The notes under the pieces were generated by a model. The model did not search any database. It worked only from the letters and a program-made list of their open reading frames with translations, and was not told where the DNA came from. A DNA stretch of 64,000 bases from Aphidius gifuensis (Eukaryota > Arthropoda > Insecta > Hymenoptera > Braconidae), in the NCBI RefSeq assembly GCF_014905175.1, contig NC_057793.1, positions 7,440,001-7,504,000 of the forward strand, read 5' to 3'. A program made the position numbers and the translations under genes. Each line of letters opens with the position of its first letter. Positions within the stretch are counted from its first letter, which is position 1. This document shows, piece by piece, positions 1-13,161 of this stretch.

Positions 1-14
1 AAAAGAAAAAACAA

Positions 15-65
15 AAATTTCAACACTTGAAATAATTGAAACAATTATTTCAAGTGTTGAAATTT
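15..65. repeat. Perfect inverted repeat (24-bp arms, 3-nt loop)
   Basis: Positions 15-38 are the exact reverse complement of 42-65, leaving only AAA (39-41) as loop. The arms are AT-rich but contain the non-repetitive core CAACACTTG / CAAGTGTTG, so this is not a simple A/T artefact. It could be a hairpin RNA, the end of a small transposable element, or a chance foldback; nothing else in the sequence decides. It lies at the window edge, so flanking context is missing. Confidence 0.7.
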
Positions 66-140
66 GTTCAATTTTAATTGAAACAATTAAACGAAGCCTC
101 CATTTACAACATGTGTATAAAAGATTGAAGCGTTTAGAAG

Positions 141-242
141 CTGCGGATTTATAAAGCGTTATATCCAAGAAGACTAGAAAGACCATAATCATCATTAGGG
201 GTCTCTAAAAGTCTTCTTGGTTATATTTATAAAAACGCGGCG
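141..242. repeat. Imperfect long hairpin, pre-miRNA-like in size
   Basis: The arm 165-184 (CCAAGAAGACTAGAAAGACC) pairs with 200-220 with one small internal loop and a 15-nt terminal loop. Outside it, 143-164 and 221-242 pair partly (TTATAAA/TATAT blocks with a bulge), giving a foldback of about 100 nt. Size and mismatch pattern resemble a pre-miRNA, but I recognise no known mature miRNA in it. A smaller complementary pair (TATGGTAGA near 267 and TCTACCATA near 328) follows. Confidence 0.45.
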
Positions 243-3200
243 TCATCATATCATCATAGATAATATATGGTAGAATCGGTAGATTATTAGAATTTATGAT
301 GTTCACCTAATTACAGGATGACTATATCTACCATACAACCAGAACACAGGTCCCAAATGCAAAATTTGAACTTGTATATATAGTAACGATGATCTACATG
401 TCCACATGCGAGAAACAATCCACCACTTTTTGTAAAACACCACATAGCGGTGACAAAGTATATTAAGTAAATTTATATATGTGGTATTTGTTAATTAATT
501 TTTTTTGTCGATAGATTATAATTTAATAAAAAAAAAAAAAAAATAAACGAAATCTTTTCTTATTATTTATCTTCAAAATTATTTCATTTATAAATTATTG
601 ATTAATAAATTTTTTTTTCATTTATTCTCGACTTTAATTAATACACAGAAATACTTGTTGAATAATTCAATTAAATAAATCATTCATTATTGTTGTTATT
701 ATATATTGTAATTACATTTGGAATATTACAAACACGTATTTCGTATTTACTCTGGCTCATGTTTTTTTATTTATTTAATTTTGTATATACATTTGTAATT
801 ATTATTTTTTTTTTTTTATTTGAAATGTCCATGTTTGAAATTATTTAGTGAATTATAATTATTATCCAAACAACTCGGATAACCAGTGTCGAATTTGTCC
901 GCAATATCAGACAACAGAAATTGTAAATTATTTCACTGAGTCAATTTATGTTTTGCATGTTATGAGCACATAATATTATAATTAAAAAATTTCTTGTTGA
1001 GTTAGCACAACTAGTAACTACAAAAAAAAAAAAACTGGAAAAAAAAAAGTTTATACATCATCCACGATAAAGAATTAACAATTTTTTTTTTTTGTTTACT
1101 TAACTGGACATGGTCAATTTGGGTCAGAGACATGCGTGACAGTTATTGGCCTCTAGTGTCTTTATTATCTAAATTATTATTAACAATATTGATTGAGTAT
1201 AAAGTCAAACAGTTCCGGGTAAATAAGAAAACAAAAAAAAAAATTAATTTACTATTTGTTTTATCAATTTGTAATATTATTTCTTAAAAAATAAAAATTG
1301 GGTGATGAAATTTCATCGCTCAAATAATTTATTTTATCAGTTATAAAAATTAAAAAATTATTGAATTTTTATATGATATTATTATACAGATTAATATTCA
1401 ATCAATAAATTATTTTAGATTCAAAATTCAGGTACACAAAATTATATACAAACTGTCACTCTTGAATCATGTTAAACATTATATAAAGTTTTTGCATTTG
1501 AACAAATATGAATCCACTAAAATTTTTGCCACCTATTCATGAATTATTCATATTATTTAAATTTTCATATAATAATTTAAAGGTTATTTCATATACTGAG
1601 TATAAACTTTATTAAACTTTCAATGAAAATAAATGAAAAATACCAAAAACTAATTTTTATATTTCAAAGATTTATTTTTGATTTGATTTTATAATTTTTT
1701 TTTTTAAATTAAATTATTTGTCATATAAAAAATCGAGGAAAATAAAAACTACTTGTCGATTTTTATTGAGAGTTATAAGAGTAACGAGTGATAGAAAAAC
1801 AAAGGGGTGTTAAAATAAGTGAAAGACTAAATGAAGGACTTCATATACACAAAGGCAATTGGCCATTATGTCTTTCGAAAGACAAAGACTTGGATCAATC
1901 CAATCCAGATAAAAAGTATCACTTTTTTTTTTAATTAATTTATTTTTTTATTATTAATTTGCAAGTCAATATTAAAATAAAAAATAATACTATGTACAAC
2001 AAGGGATGAACCAAGTATACAATGTCATCCCCTTTTTGTTTTTTTGCATAATGAAAATAATAAAACTCAACTCGTGTTTGTTAATTTTATTTTTTTAAAT
2101 CTCTTTTTTTATTTCCATTTTTTTTTAGCAACCTTCAAGCTATTATTCACTATTTTGAAGTGAAAAAAAAAATTTACTTTTTATCATATTATGAAAATTG
2201 TACAGAGTACAAAAAAAACAAATTAAAAAATTTAAAATATTTATTTTTTTTTGTATATTAAAATTGTGATAAAAAATTGATAAAAATTTTCATTTAATTT
2301 GTTTTTTTTAATCAAATTGGTGAGACGAAATAAATTTGAATATTACCAACACATTTCTTATCAAAGTTGGAAATTTACTATGTCATTTTAAATGTTATTT
2401 CAGCCGGGACATGTACCAATTTAAAATACAAGTTTTATCACAATAAAGTTCGAATGTTGTATTTGTTAAAATAGTAAATAAAAAAAAAATAGCATAAACT
2501 TTTAAAAGTAACAAAGTGTTAGAGTAGAATAATATCAGTCAATGTCGAGTATAAATAAAATAGTGAAAAAAAAAATATATGGAAGAAAAAAAAAAGCCTC
2601 GGGGTAATGTTTAACAATTGTGCTATCATTCCCAATGGAATTAATAATAAAGCTATATACTTTTATTGGCAATGTGATTGTATTTCATATATAATACAAG
2701 TTAACTCTTCATCTTACAATTTCTTGTGAGATAAATAAATAAAATACAGAAAAATAATATTCAATGAAATATAAATTGATTAATAAATAAAATATTATAA
2801 AAATCCCAAATGAATTTTAAATTAAAAAGTTACTAAATATTATTTCAAATAATTTATCAAAACATTGTTCATTTTTTTGTTCGAATATTAATAAATAAAT
2901 TAGATAGAAAAAACTTTTAAACAAAAAATTAATTTAATAAAAATTTAATTAATAAAGTTTTTAGATTTTTAATTGGATATCATTATTAGTTTTATATAAT
3001 TTTTCATTTAGTGGATATACACATGGTCCTGTACACATAACTATCAGTTTGTTTCAATTATCCTATTACAACATCTATCATAGAATGCATTTTGGCTCGG
3101 TAAATTTTAGTAAATTATTAATCATAATTAAACCTTATTTGACCCAACAAAAATACACCATGTTATTATTTTTTTTCTTTCATTTATGATTGTTAATTAA

Positions 3201-6200
3201 AATTATAAATAATAACGTTATAAATATTACTAAAAAAATTTTAAAAAATATAAATTAGTTTTATTTTAAAAAAAGTTTTTTAAATTGTAAAAAATATTTT
3301 TATATACATACTTATACATTTTGAAATTCAATGTCAAAATTTATCATAAAACTTTGTAAATTAAAATTTCAAGAATAATGTAACAAAAAAGTTGTAATCA
3401 GTGAAAATTCAAACAAGTTGACACCATGTGTTGGGAGTTTAGCACTCCCACATAAAATGTAATATGAACATGAAGATAATTCTGAGCTTATATGATTTCA
3501 TGCTGAGCTTTATTACTGTATTACTGACATTATTAAATCACCCTTTTTTTTCAAATATTACATAAAACATACGGATTATTTTTAATCTCCCAACAGCAAT
3601 TTTTTTTATTAACGTTAAATTATTGAAAAACAAGATAAAATATGAATTAAAAAATATTTTTAATGATTAGTTTTTCATCTCAATTTAACTTCTAATATTA
3701 TATGATTTATTTTAAATTAACAGAACCCAAACATATTTTATATTTCAACCTAAAATAATATATTTTCTTTCTAAAATTATTATTATTTTTTTTTGTTTTA
3801 TTTACGACTTTTTCCTGTGTTCCCTGCTATGATTTATGTTTTCTTTATTTTTTTTTGACTTTATTTATATAGTTTTTTTTCATACCATATATTAATTTAT
3901 TATTATCATCACTTGATCAATCATCATCATCACTTGATTGTTTTTTATACTGTCTAATAATACACTGTATTTTTTCGAGAGAAATATTTATTTATTTATT
4001 CATTAATATTACAGACAGCAGGCTTAAAAATGAACATATTATTATCAATTAAAATAATAACAAAACCATGATAATAAAATTAAGAATAATATATTTTTTT
4101 TTAAATATTTTTTATTGTATTAAATTTTTCTTTGTTTTCTCAAAAATGTTCTGTATAATTTCGCTGCACTGCGACACAGTTTTATACCCTTTATCCATTG
4201 ATTTATTTTTTTATTTATCCTTCAACTTTGATAATTTTATTTTATTTTTCAAGATAAAATAAAAATACATTTACATAGATATATTTTTTTTTTACTTGGC
4301 ACACACAAGCTCATGTCAATAGCAGTTTCCCTCCAGCATTTCGATAAATAAAAATAAATGTATATATTAATATTAATAAATAATAACAATAATAATATAA
4401 ATTAATATATAATAAATTTGAAAACTTCATTGTTAAAATATCATAGAAAAAAAAAAATTCAAATAAATATATCAAACGTGGATATATATTTGATTTGCAT
4501 ATGAAAAATGAGCTTTTTTTTTTTTTTTATTTATACGTTTATTTAAATTTTGAAATATTTTTATTTATGCTAAATCCCAGGTGCAGGATTTCCAAAGAAT
4601 ATTTATAGTAGTATTGTCAATATTAAAGACATAGTTTTCTGTATTATTATTTTTGAGTTAAAAAAATATTTAAATAACAAAAATAATAATGATAAATAAT
4701 GAATAGAAACTTTAATATTTTTTCTCTATTATAAATTATTATAATAATATAGTAAAAAAATTTTGAAAATGAATTTTCATTGTAATTTTAATGCTGTAAA
4801 TTTGTTATAAAGATAAACTTTTATATGTAGTTGATGCCCATGGACAGTGAGTCTTTATCATCTCGCTAGTTTTGAAAAACTTTTTGACTTTTGTTATGTA
4901 TATGTACAGCAATAATATCTCATCAAATAGTAAAAAAAATATAAACGAAAAATATATTCCCAAGTTACTATCAAAAAGTACTAACTCACAAACTTGTTCT
5001 ACTCTTTCTTCGAGACATTGAAGAATCGACTTTCTTTCTGTATAAAATAGTTTATCCATTTCTCCAACAAAATAAACAAAAAAAAAATAAATAGATAGCT
5101 TTAGTAGAGTATTATTTATTTAGGTTTATGCCAAAACTGATTATTTTAACGAGACACGAGACAATCAAATGATTTTAAAAAAGAAAATATATAAATTTTG
5201 TATTTGAAAAAAAAATAATGATAATATATTTTTAATTTATTAAGTAAACTTATTAAATTAATGAAAATTATACGAGAAAAAAAAAGGAAAATAAATTGTA
5301 ATATTGAAGATTCTAGTTACATAAAAAATAAGGATAAAAAAAATTTATAATAATGAGAATAAATGTTGGGTAAAAAAAAAGGATAGACTTGGAAAATAAG
5401 TTGAGAGGTAAAAAGAATAAGATTCAAGAAAATTGCACTAGCTAAAAAAAATAAAAACTTGAAGGGTAAAAAAAAGGCGAAAACAACTTGTGACCCTTTC
5501 CCATATATCTTGTTGATTTTTTTTTGTTTGTATTTCTTTTTTGTTCTGTTTTTTCTTCATATTTTTGTAACTCTATCAAAGTTTGTCAAAAGAAATATTT
5601 TTTTTACGACAATCCAGACCTGGCAAAAGCATGAAAATTTTATTTTCATATCTCATTTTGTATATTAATTAATTTAATAAATAATAATTATCATAATGAA
5701 TAAATTTTTAAATTAAAAATTTTAAAACTAAACTGAGACAAATAAAAAATAAATTATTTTTACTTATAAAAAAATATATTGATATAAAATTAATTGAAAA
5801 AAACTTTTTCTATCAAAAATAATAATTTACTTTTTTTTTTTTTAATCTACTTTTCATTTATAAATTCAGTAAAAAAAAATAAACAAAGAAAATTGTGTTA
5901 TCTTAAGCTCATGTTTTATTTATATAAAATAAAAAAAAAAAAAATTAAATAATACAATGTTAAGCTGCTGATCGAACCCTAACTTCCAATCGAGCTTAAA
6001 TTATAGCAGGTAAATTTCAACAATCTAATGGGTCAACATTCGAAACAAAACTACAAAAAAAAAAAAAAGAAAAAAAAGGAATATATTATAAAATTTTAGA
6101 CAAACAATTTCGAATTAAAAAAACTACCCTTCCATGAATGAAAATGCTAATTACAAATATCACACTTAAAATTGATCAAAAAAAAAAAAATAAAATTTGA

Positions 6201-8438
6201 AACAATCAACTAATTAATTAATTAAAATTCATAAAAACAAAAATATTAAAAAATAAAAAATTCAAACAAGAAAAAATAAAAGCAGATATACATAAACACA
6301 GTCTGATCGATATGAAAAAAATAATAATTAAAGGGGATGTCATTTTTTGAGCCAACGAAAATATCTACAAGAACAAATGGAAATAAATTTTCTAAAAAAA
6401 AATAAGAGCAATAAAATTATTAGGTAAAAGGTGAAAAAAATAATAATGAAATTTAGATAAAGTATGTGTACAATTGTTTGTAAAAAAATAAATATTTATA
6501 TTGTAAAATACAGTGATATAACTATTATATAATCAAAAAAGATTTTGAACATTTTAAAGTACACGAATCACGCGATATGTTCCAACACACAATGATATTT
6601 TCTACTTGTAGTAGTTGAGATTGTCTCGAGGGATAAAATGTCAGGGTTAAAAATATTATTTGTGTATATCTAGATTTATACTGCAAGTCAAAATATTTTT
6701 ATTTGATAAAATATAGTATGTAATAATAGTTGTACAACAATAATTACATGAATTATTTGATTTTTATTTTCCAAAAAATTACATTAATCTATATGTAATT
6801 TTCATTGGAATTATTTATTTTTTTACAAATTCAATAGTCTTTATAAACCTTGACATTAAGCTTTAATTTTATTTTTTTATTTTTGTAAAAAAAATTGTAT
6901 ATTTACATTTTAAATTGAGTTGAAAAATAAATTTAAATATACACAGTTTTAAAATGTTGGTAATGCTATACTTTAGTGACCATATAATCATAACAACAAA
7001 GCCACTTGTTACACTTTTTTTTTATTTTTGTTGAACTTAAATTTATATTTATTATTATATAAAATATTTATTTCATATCAAAGCTTTTAATTATAAACTA
7101 ATTTTTAAATATTTTTTAATCCAAGAATTAATTTTATCCTCTTAAAATGACTTTTTTCTTGATTTTTTTTTTTTTCATTAAAAATAACTTGCACTTGCAA
7201 GGTTACTTGAAAAAAAAAAAAAAAAAATCACGATAAATTTAGAAATTATTGATTAATAGAGAAAATTAAAAAAAAAAATTTAACAGTGATTATTATTATT
7301 TTTATTGTATTGATAATTATTGTCTCTCGTCAATTTTTAAAAGTTTTTTTTGTTTGTTTATTTTTTATTTTTTGACAAGTACATTGAAAGTCATTAATTA
7401 AATTTAAATTGATAAAACTGTTAATTTTTTTTTTCTTTTGTCTGTAATTTAATTATTTTGTTTATTTTTTTTTTCTGTGAATTTTAATTGAATAATTAGT
7501 TAATTATTCGTTTTAAATTTTTTGAGGTTTTTTTTCAGAAATTTAATTTATTTTTATCAATTTTAATTGTATATTGTTGGTAATTAATATTTTCACGAAT
7601 GAGCAGTTTTTTAATTTGAAATTTTTTGTATAAAATAACGCTATTTCAAATTATTATTATTTATTTGATTAAAAATAATTTGTTCATTTGAATAATTAAG
7701 GCAAAAAAAATATGACTGAAATGATTATCATTGTTTCTCATCAATTTTAAACATATTTATTATTTTCTTTGTTTGTTTTTTATCATTTTTTAAACAAACA
7801 AGTTGATTGAAGGTTGTTTATTTTATTTAACTCTCAAATGCAACACGTATATCAAAAATAATATGTTTATTTTTTTTTTTTTTTTAATAAATAAATCAAC
7901 AACTATATAAACAATCAACAATGCAAAAAATAAAATCGAAATTTTTCCAATTAAAAGCGAAAAAAAAAAACCCTTAAATTATTGAAGCCGATGCTTTTTC
8001 AACTGACCTTTGTTCTCAGTGCTTCAACGATTGGCTATATTTTTAATCTTTTATTTCTCAATTTCCACTCGTTATTGTATTTCCGCAACCGGAAAAATTT
8101 TCACATTTAAAAAAAAATCAAATTAACAAAACAGCGAATAAAAAAAGCTAAAAAAAAAAAAAACAAAAAACAAAAAAACAATTCAAACAATAGAAACAAA
8201 TAAATTGGTTTATTAAATTATTTAAACTTGTTTATTATTTTTCATATCACATAAATAAATAAATAATAATTTCACTTAAACACATAAAATTTTTAAATTA
8301 CATTAAAAAATAATAAACAAAAAAAAAAACTAAAAATAAATAAGAATATTTTAAATAACAACAATACTCTTAATGTAAATTGATGAAAAAAAAAAATAAT
8401 TATTATCTTTAAATTTATAACAGTTAATTAAAAAAAAA
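243..8438. other. AT-rich non-coding stretch
   Basis: About 8.2 kb dominated by A and T runs. Short open frames here (for example 4068-4262 and 5459-5668) are low-complexity Phe/Ile/Lys/Asn strings without splice structure or family resemblance. A small perfect palindrome TCTTTCGAAAGA lies near 1871, and TGGGAGT...ACTCCCA forms a tiny stem near 3430. I see no gene, tRNA or clear mobile element. Confidence 0.6.
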
Positions 8439-8580
8439 ATGCACAATAATTGTATCACGTTTGATACAGCCACCACCACGGTGTTGCCTACTCTAAATAA
8501 CAATCAAACAGTAAAAAAACTTCAACCCCCATGGCTCTTGGCGCTTTTGGCGCTGACGACAACAGCCAGTTTTGCACAAG
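8439..8580 (+). CDS. Possible first coding exon with signal peptide
   Basis: An ATG at 8439 after an A-run opens a 47-codon frame. After about 27 polar residues comes a hydrophobic stretch WLLALLALTTTASFAQ, which has the shape of a signal peptide with an A-x-A-like cleavage region (SFA-Q). The frame meets a plausible splice donor CAAG|GTAGTA at 8580/8581 (phase 1); unspliced, it stops four codons later. The GC content is clearly higher here than around it. No matching downstream exon is recognised on the plus strand, so the rest of the gene would have to lie across a very long intron or beyond the window. It could be coincidence. Confidence 0.35.
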
Positions 8581-10476
8581 GTAGTAGGGGATGAAATGAC
8601 GAAACGATATGCGCCAGCTTTTACTTTGCAGCTGCGTGTTTTAATCCTCCATCAATTTATACATATATTTTTTTTTTCTTAGCTACATCTTGTATTGTTC
8701 AAAGTGTAAAAACAAAAAACAAAAAAAAAAATAGTGAGCTTGCGCCTACGTAAAAAGCAATAGCAAAAAAAAAAGATAGACAACCACAATCTGTTGGTCG
8801 TTATCTTATTTTTTTTATCAAATACACTTGAATAAATTCTTTATCTTGAAATATTATTTTATACTAGATAAATTCTTCTATAAAATCTTTAGAATTCAAC
8901 ACGTTTTCTTTTTTTTTCCTTTTTAATTTTTTCGATAATGTTAAAAGCTCAAACGTTTCTTAGACCTATATATTTTAAATATTCATTATACAATAAATTA
9001 ATTATAATACAAGTGAAAAATATAATAATTGCAAATTTATGGTAATTGATAATTATTGTATATTTATTTATATAAAAAAATAAGATTATTATTATTATTT
9101 TTGTGGAGATGAAAAACACATGGAAATTATTATTTAATGCGTTATAATGCAACTATGCAAGTACATGCAAAACATCTGGTAACACATATATTTATGGAAA
9201 AAATAAAAATAAATAAATAAACATGACAACTAGCGCCACGAAGTGGGTCAATACTTGCATCCCTCTTTTTACCTGTGTGCATTATTGCTTCGTCTTAGCC
9301 AAACTGAAACTTACCTTTTAAGTTTACTTGCCCCTGACCGCCATATTTTTCTAATCATCATTATCATCATTATCATCATCTATGATATTTCAATAAAAAT
9401 AACCATCTACCAAACTTAAAACTCTTTTAAAAAATACTTTTGGTATTAATTTTGTTGCGTGCAAATAAATATAGCCTCTTGAAAATTAAACAAATTATTT
9501 ATTTTGCTCTTTTACAAATGCCTCTTGCTTTTCACCTTTTTTATTTATTTATTTATTTTTGTTTTTTATGTATACACCTATGTAAAAGAGAAAAGTAATA
9601 AAAAAAATTTTATGACTCCATGATTTTTTTGTTTATCAGATAAACAATAAAAATGTGCTTTTTTTTTATGCATTAATTTTTTTTTTTTTTTAGAGATTTA
9701 TTGATTTGTTTTGAAAAAAAATTTAGTATCTTTATAATTTTTTAAATAAAAAACATGATGACAATTTTTAAATAAAAATTAAATTAATGTTGAGACTCAA
9801 GTTGAAAATTATTATTAGAAAAAATATAAAAGAAAAGGGCAAAAAATTATTCAAGGATCGCATCTTATGTGGAGTCTTGCATTCTCAGTTTTCTTGAGAC
9901 GATAAAAGACGTACTTTTTTTTTTCCTTTTTATGAGAAAAAAAATCTCATTTAAAATTCATAGATACCAAGGGGATTTTATAAAGAAAAAAATAAACTTT
10001 GAGACATGTAGATCAAGTGAATAAATAATAATGAAAAAAATAAAATTAGAATTACAATGAACTTGACGATACATATTTATTTATCAATTTTTATTTATTT
10101 TTTTTTTAATTTAAATTTATTCAATTAATTAATTTTATTTTTGAATTATTTTAAATAAATTTTTAAAAACAAAAATTTGTATTTTTTGCATACAAATTAC
10201 ATGGAAAATTTGCATGTTATTAAAAGTAATTGTGAATTTTTGTAGCTAAAAATATTTGTGCATTTGTGAATATTGAAAATACATAATTCATACAGAAAAA
10301 AATAATATTTATATTTATTTCCAAGATGTAATCTTTTAGAACGTGTCAATATTATATCTAAAATCTATAAACTAAAAAAATATCTGATAACAATTTACAA
10401 ATGAAAAAAGAAAAGTTAAAAAAAAAACTACTTTTAATATTAAATTTTTAAATTCAATCACTTTCTTTTTGAATAT
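8581..10476. other. Non-coding stretch
   Basis: Mostly A/T runs. Two slightly GC-richer islands stand out, 8590-8660 and 9220-9360. The second contains, on the minus strand, ATGGCGGTC followed by a donor-like AAAAG|GTAAGT, but that frame stops after six codons. It may be a 5' untranslated exon or promoter; no gene can be assigned. Confidence 0.5.
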
Positions 10477-12869
10477 TCATTTATGTTGACTTGAAAAGCT
10501 ATGATTATGTGTAATTAATTCATCATTACTTTCCGATATTGGAATAATAATTTTATTTTTCGATGAATCTTTACCTCGAGACTTTGAAATATTCGCTTTC
10601 AATCCTTTTAAAAAATTCTTCAAAAAACAAAACAAAAAAAGGCTCATTAAATTATAAATTAATTATTGTATTTTAATTTTTACCTTTTTGATTGATTGTG
10701 GCTCGGTGGTAACATAATAAATTACATAACCCGGTATCCAAATCATTGACGACAAACTAATTAAATACCCAATAACCTGAGACCAAATTGGGTATTCATA
10801 AAAATCTCCATATTTCAATGGTTTCAATTCAATACATTGAAATATAAATATACACTAAAAAAAAAAAATAATATAAGCCATACTTTATAAATATAAAAAG
10901 ACAAAAAAAAAAAAAATACTTACAATCATTATAACTGGTGCAAAAATTAGCCAACAAAATGACCAAAATTTACTAAGCTCAATTCCCATCATTTTATAAA
11001 TACAATTTGTAAATTGTTTTGTTCCAAATATCCATGATATTGCAATTGTTTGAAAAAAACAAACCCAAAGTATTGATATACCACTTGCAGAATACGTGTC
11101 CATTAATTGAAATATATAAACACCACCCTGTTTCATTTTAAATTTATAAAATTGTGAGCTGTTTTTTGCTGCTAAAAATATACTCACCTGAGTTACCATT
11201 GGAATTCCTAGGATAAACATTAAACAACAAATAATAAGTGTAAATTTATTTCGTTGTTGTCGTAATATATTTGGCCAATTGTCAATAATTCCAGTTATAA
11301 ATGCTTCAACAGTACAAAATTCACTGTCAATGCCCAGCATCTAGAAAATATACAAAACAAATATAATAGAAAAAAGAAAATAAAATTTATCATAAATAGA
11401 AACTTTACAATTAGCATGAAAAAAAATATTCCAGCCCAAATTGGTGATCCAGGTATTTTTGATATAACTTGTGGATATGTTGAAAAAACAAGACCTGGTC
11501 CACTTTTAACAACACTTGATACATCTGTGTTTTGTTCATGTGCAATATGTCCTAGAATCGAAAATGTAACACATCCAGCAACTAGGCATGTTAATGTATT
11601 GACAATACACGTTATCATTGCATCTCTATATATTTAAATATAAAAAAAAATTAATTAATTTTATGTTATTTATAATTTAAATTATTGCTATTACTTGAAA
11701 GAATTATGATGAAATTTATTGAATGATCCTAGAGCTGGCAATGCACCAGTTCCAATACTGTAGGCAAAAAAAATTTGTGTTGCACCATCAATCCATGGTT
11801 CAGATGTTAAAAGTACTTCCCATTTTGGTGTTATATAATATTTAATACCAATAATTGCACCTTTTAATGTTACAGCTCTTATTAGTAATATAATCAATAC
11901 AAAATTTGGAAATAATGCTGTAAACCATATGATTTTTCCACTTTGATGAATACCACGACGAATTATTAAATAAATTATTATCCAACCAATTGTTAAACAA
12001 GTCAATAATTCCCACTGTATTTTACCAATATTATCAATTCCATTTGTAACATTTAAAACACGTCGTCTAATTATTATTAATATTTATCATTAAATTTATC
12101 ATTTATTTGAATACATATTTTTATTAAATTACTTACTCCCAATATTCTTCAACTGATGAAGTATGATTTCCATTATTATTAGTATTTAATAATGAAATAT
12201 TTAATGTATAACAATTATCAGTATTCCAATAATTTTCTAGTTGAAAAAAATTTAAAATAAATTAGAATTTTATTTGAATTTTTTAGCTGGTAATTAGAAT
12301 ACTTACTGCAATTGCTCCATGGTAAATTTGGAAGTTGGCTAAATGTACTTATTAAATAGAAAATAGTCCAAGCAATTATTATACAATAATATATATTGAG
12401 AAAAAAAACAATTGTCATTGTGGCATATCCAACACCTTGAAATAAAATCATGTGAATTAGTTAAGAAATTATTTATCATTTGTAAAATTGTACCTTGTAA
12501 AATTGGACAAAGTTGACCGATTAAATTAATTCCACTTGTTCCGAGATATTGTCCAATAGCAACTTCTTGAAAAAATATTGGTATACCACAAAAAATCATA
12601 GCAATACTATATGTTATTATAAATGCACCACCACCATTTTTGTAGCATAAATATGGAAATCTCCAAATATTTCCTAAACCCACCGAGACACTTATACAAC
12701 TAAATAAAAAATCAAATTTATTTTCCCAACCAGCACGTTCATTGTCATTGTTTAATGATGCTTCTGATATTTCAATACAATCACATGTTACAATTTGTGA
12801 TGTTGATGAATCCAATCCAATTTCTTCAGGTGTTTTATTATTGATTTTTTTATCATTAAATTCAATCAT
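10477..12869 (-). CDS. SLC6 Na+/Cl- coupled neurotransmitter transporter, GABA-transporter-like
   Basis: Nine exons: 12869-12494, 12435-12307, 12236-12137, 12066-11695, 11625-11409, 11340-11188, 11127-10924, 10854-10684 and 10617-10477; 620 residues with all phases consistent. The start is the first ATG (12869); the frame extends upstream without another ATG. The plasma-membrane fold of the family is clear: TM1 with GNIWRFPYLCYKNGGGAF (about 66-83), TM2 with GQYLG, the long extracellular loop 2 with paired Cys and several N-x-S/T sites, TM6 with QIFFAYSIGTG (299-309), TM7, and twelve hydrophobic segments overall. Members couple Na+ and Cl- gradients to uptake of GABA, glycine, creatine or similar. 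The best fit is the insect GAT-like group, but substrate is not proven. Two serines that bind chloride in relatives are replaced (Ala303, Cys339). A second family member, ine, lies 33 kb away on the other strand. Confidence 0.88.
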
Positions 12870-13161
12870 TTTTAAAAAGAAATTATTTGCTCTTATAGAA
12901 ACCTCTCCTGCCAACTTGAGATTTTATAGTAATGTCAACAAAAATATTAACGAATGAAAAATTTATTTGATACCTATCAAGAATCATAATCACGCTTGCG
13001 CAAATTTTATTATCCCTTTACATAACTCTGAAGGTTAAATAAATAAAAATTATAGTAAACTACTCTCCCTAATTAATTAATAAAATAAATAATCAATATT
13101 TAGAAAAAAAATATATATTTTAATAATAATTATTCATGAAAAAGCTTTGTTATTTTTTAAT

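Noticed and set aside
4068..4262. 64-codon plus-strand frame rich in Phe/Ile
   Set aside because: Low-complexity translation of T runs, no splice sites or family resemblance.
5459..5668. 69-codon plus-strand frame
   Set aside because: Starts at a non-ATG codon and consists of Phe/Leu/Lys runs from T/A tracts; no gene context.
5955..6005. tRNA-like GGTTCGATC on the minus strand
   Set aside because: Only the T-loop-like string is present; no acceptor stem, D arm or anticodon arm can be formed.
12870..12914. Upstream extension of the SLC6 frame to 12914
   Set aside because: It begins with TTG, not ATG; the first ATG in frame is at 12869.
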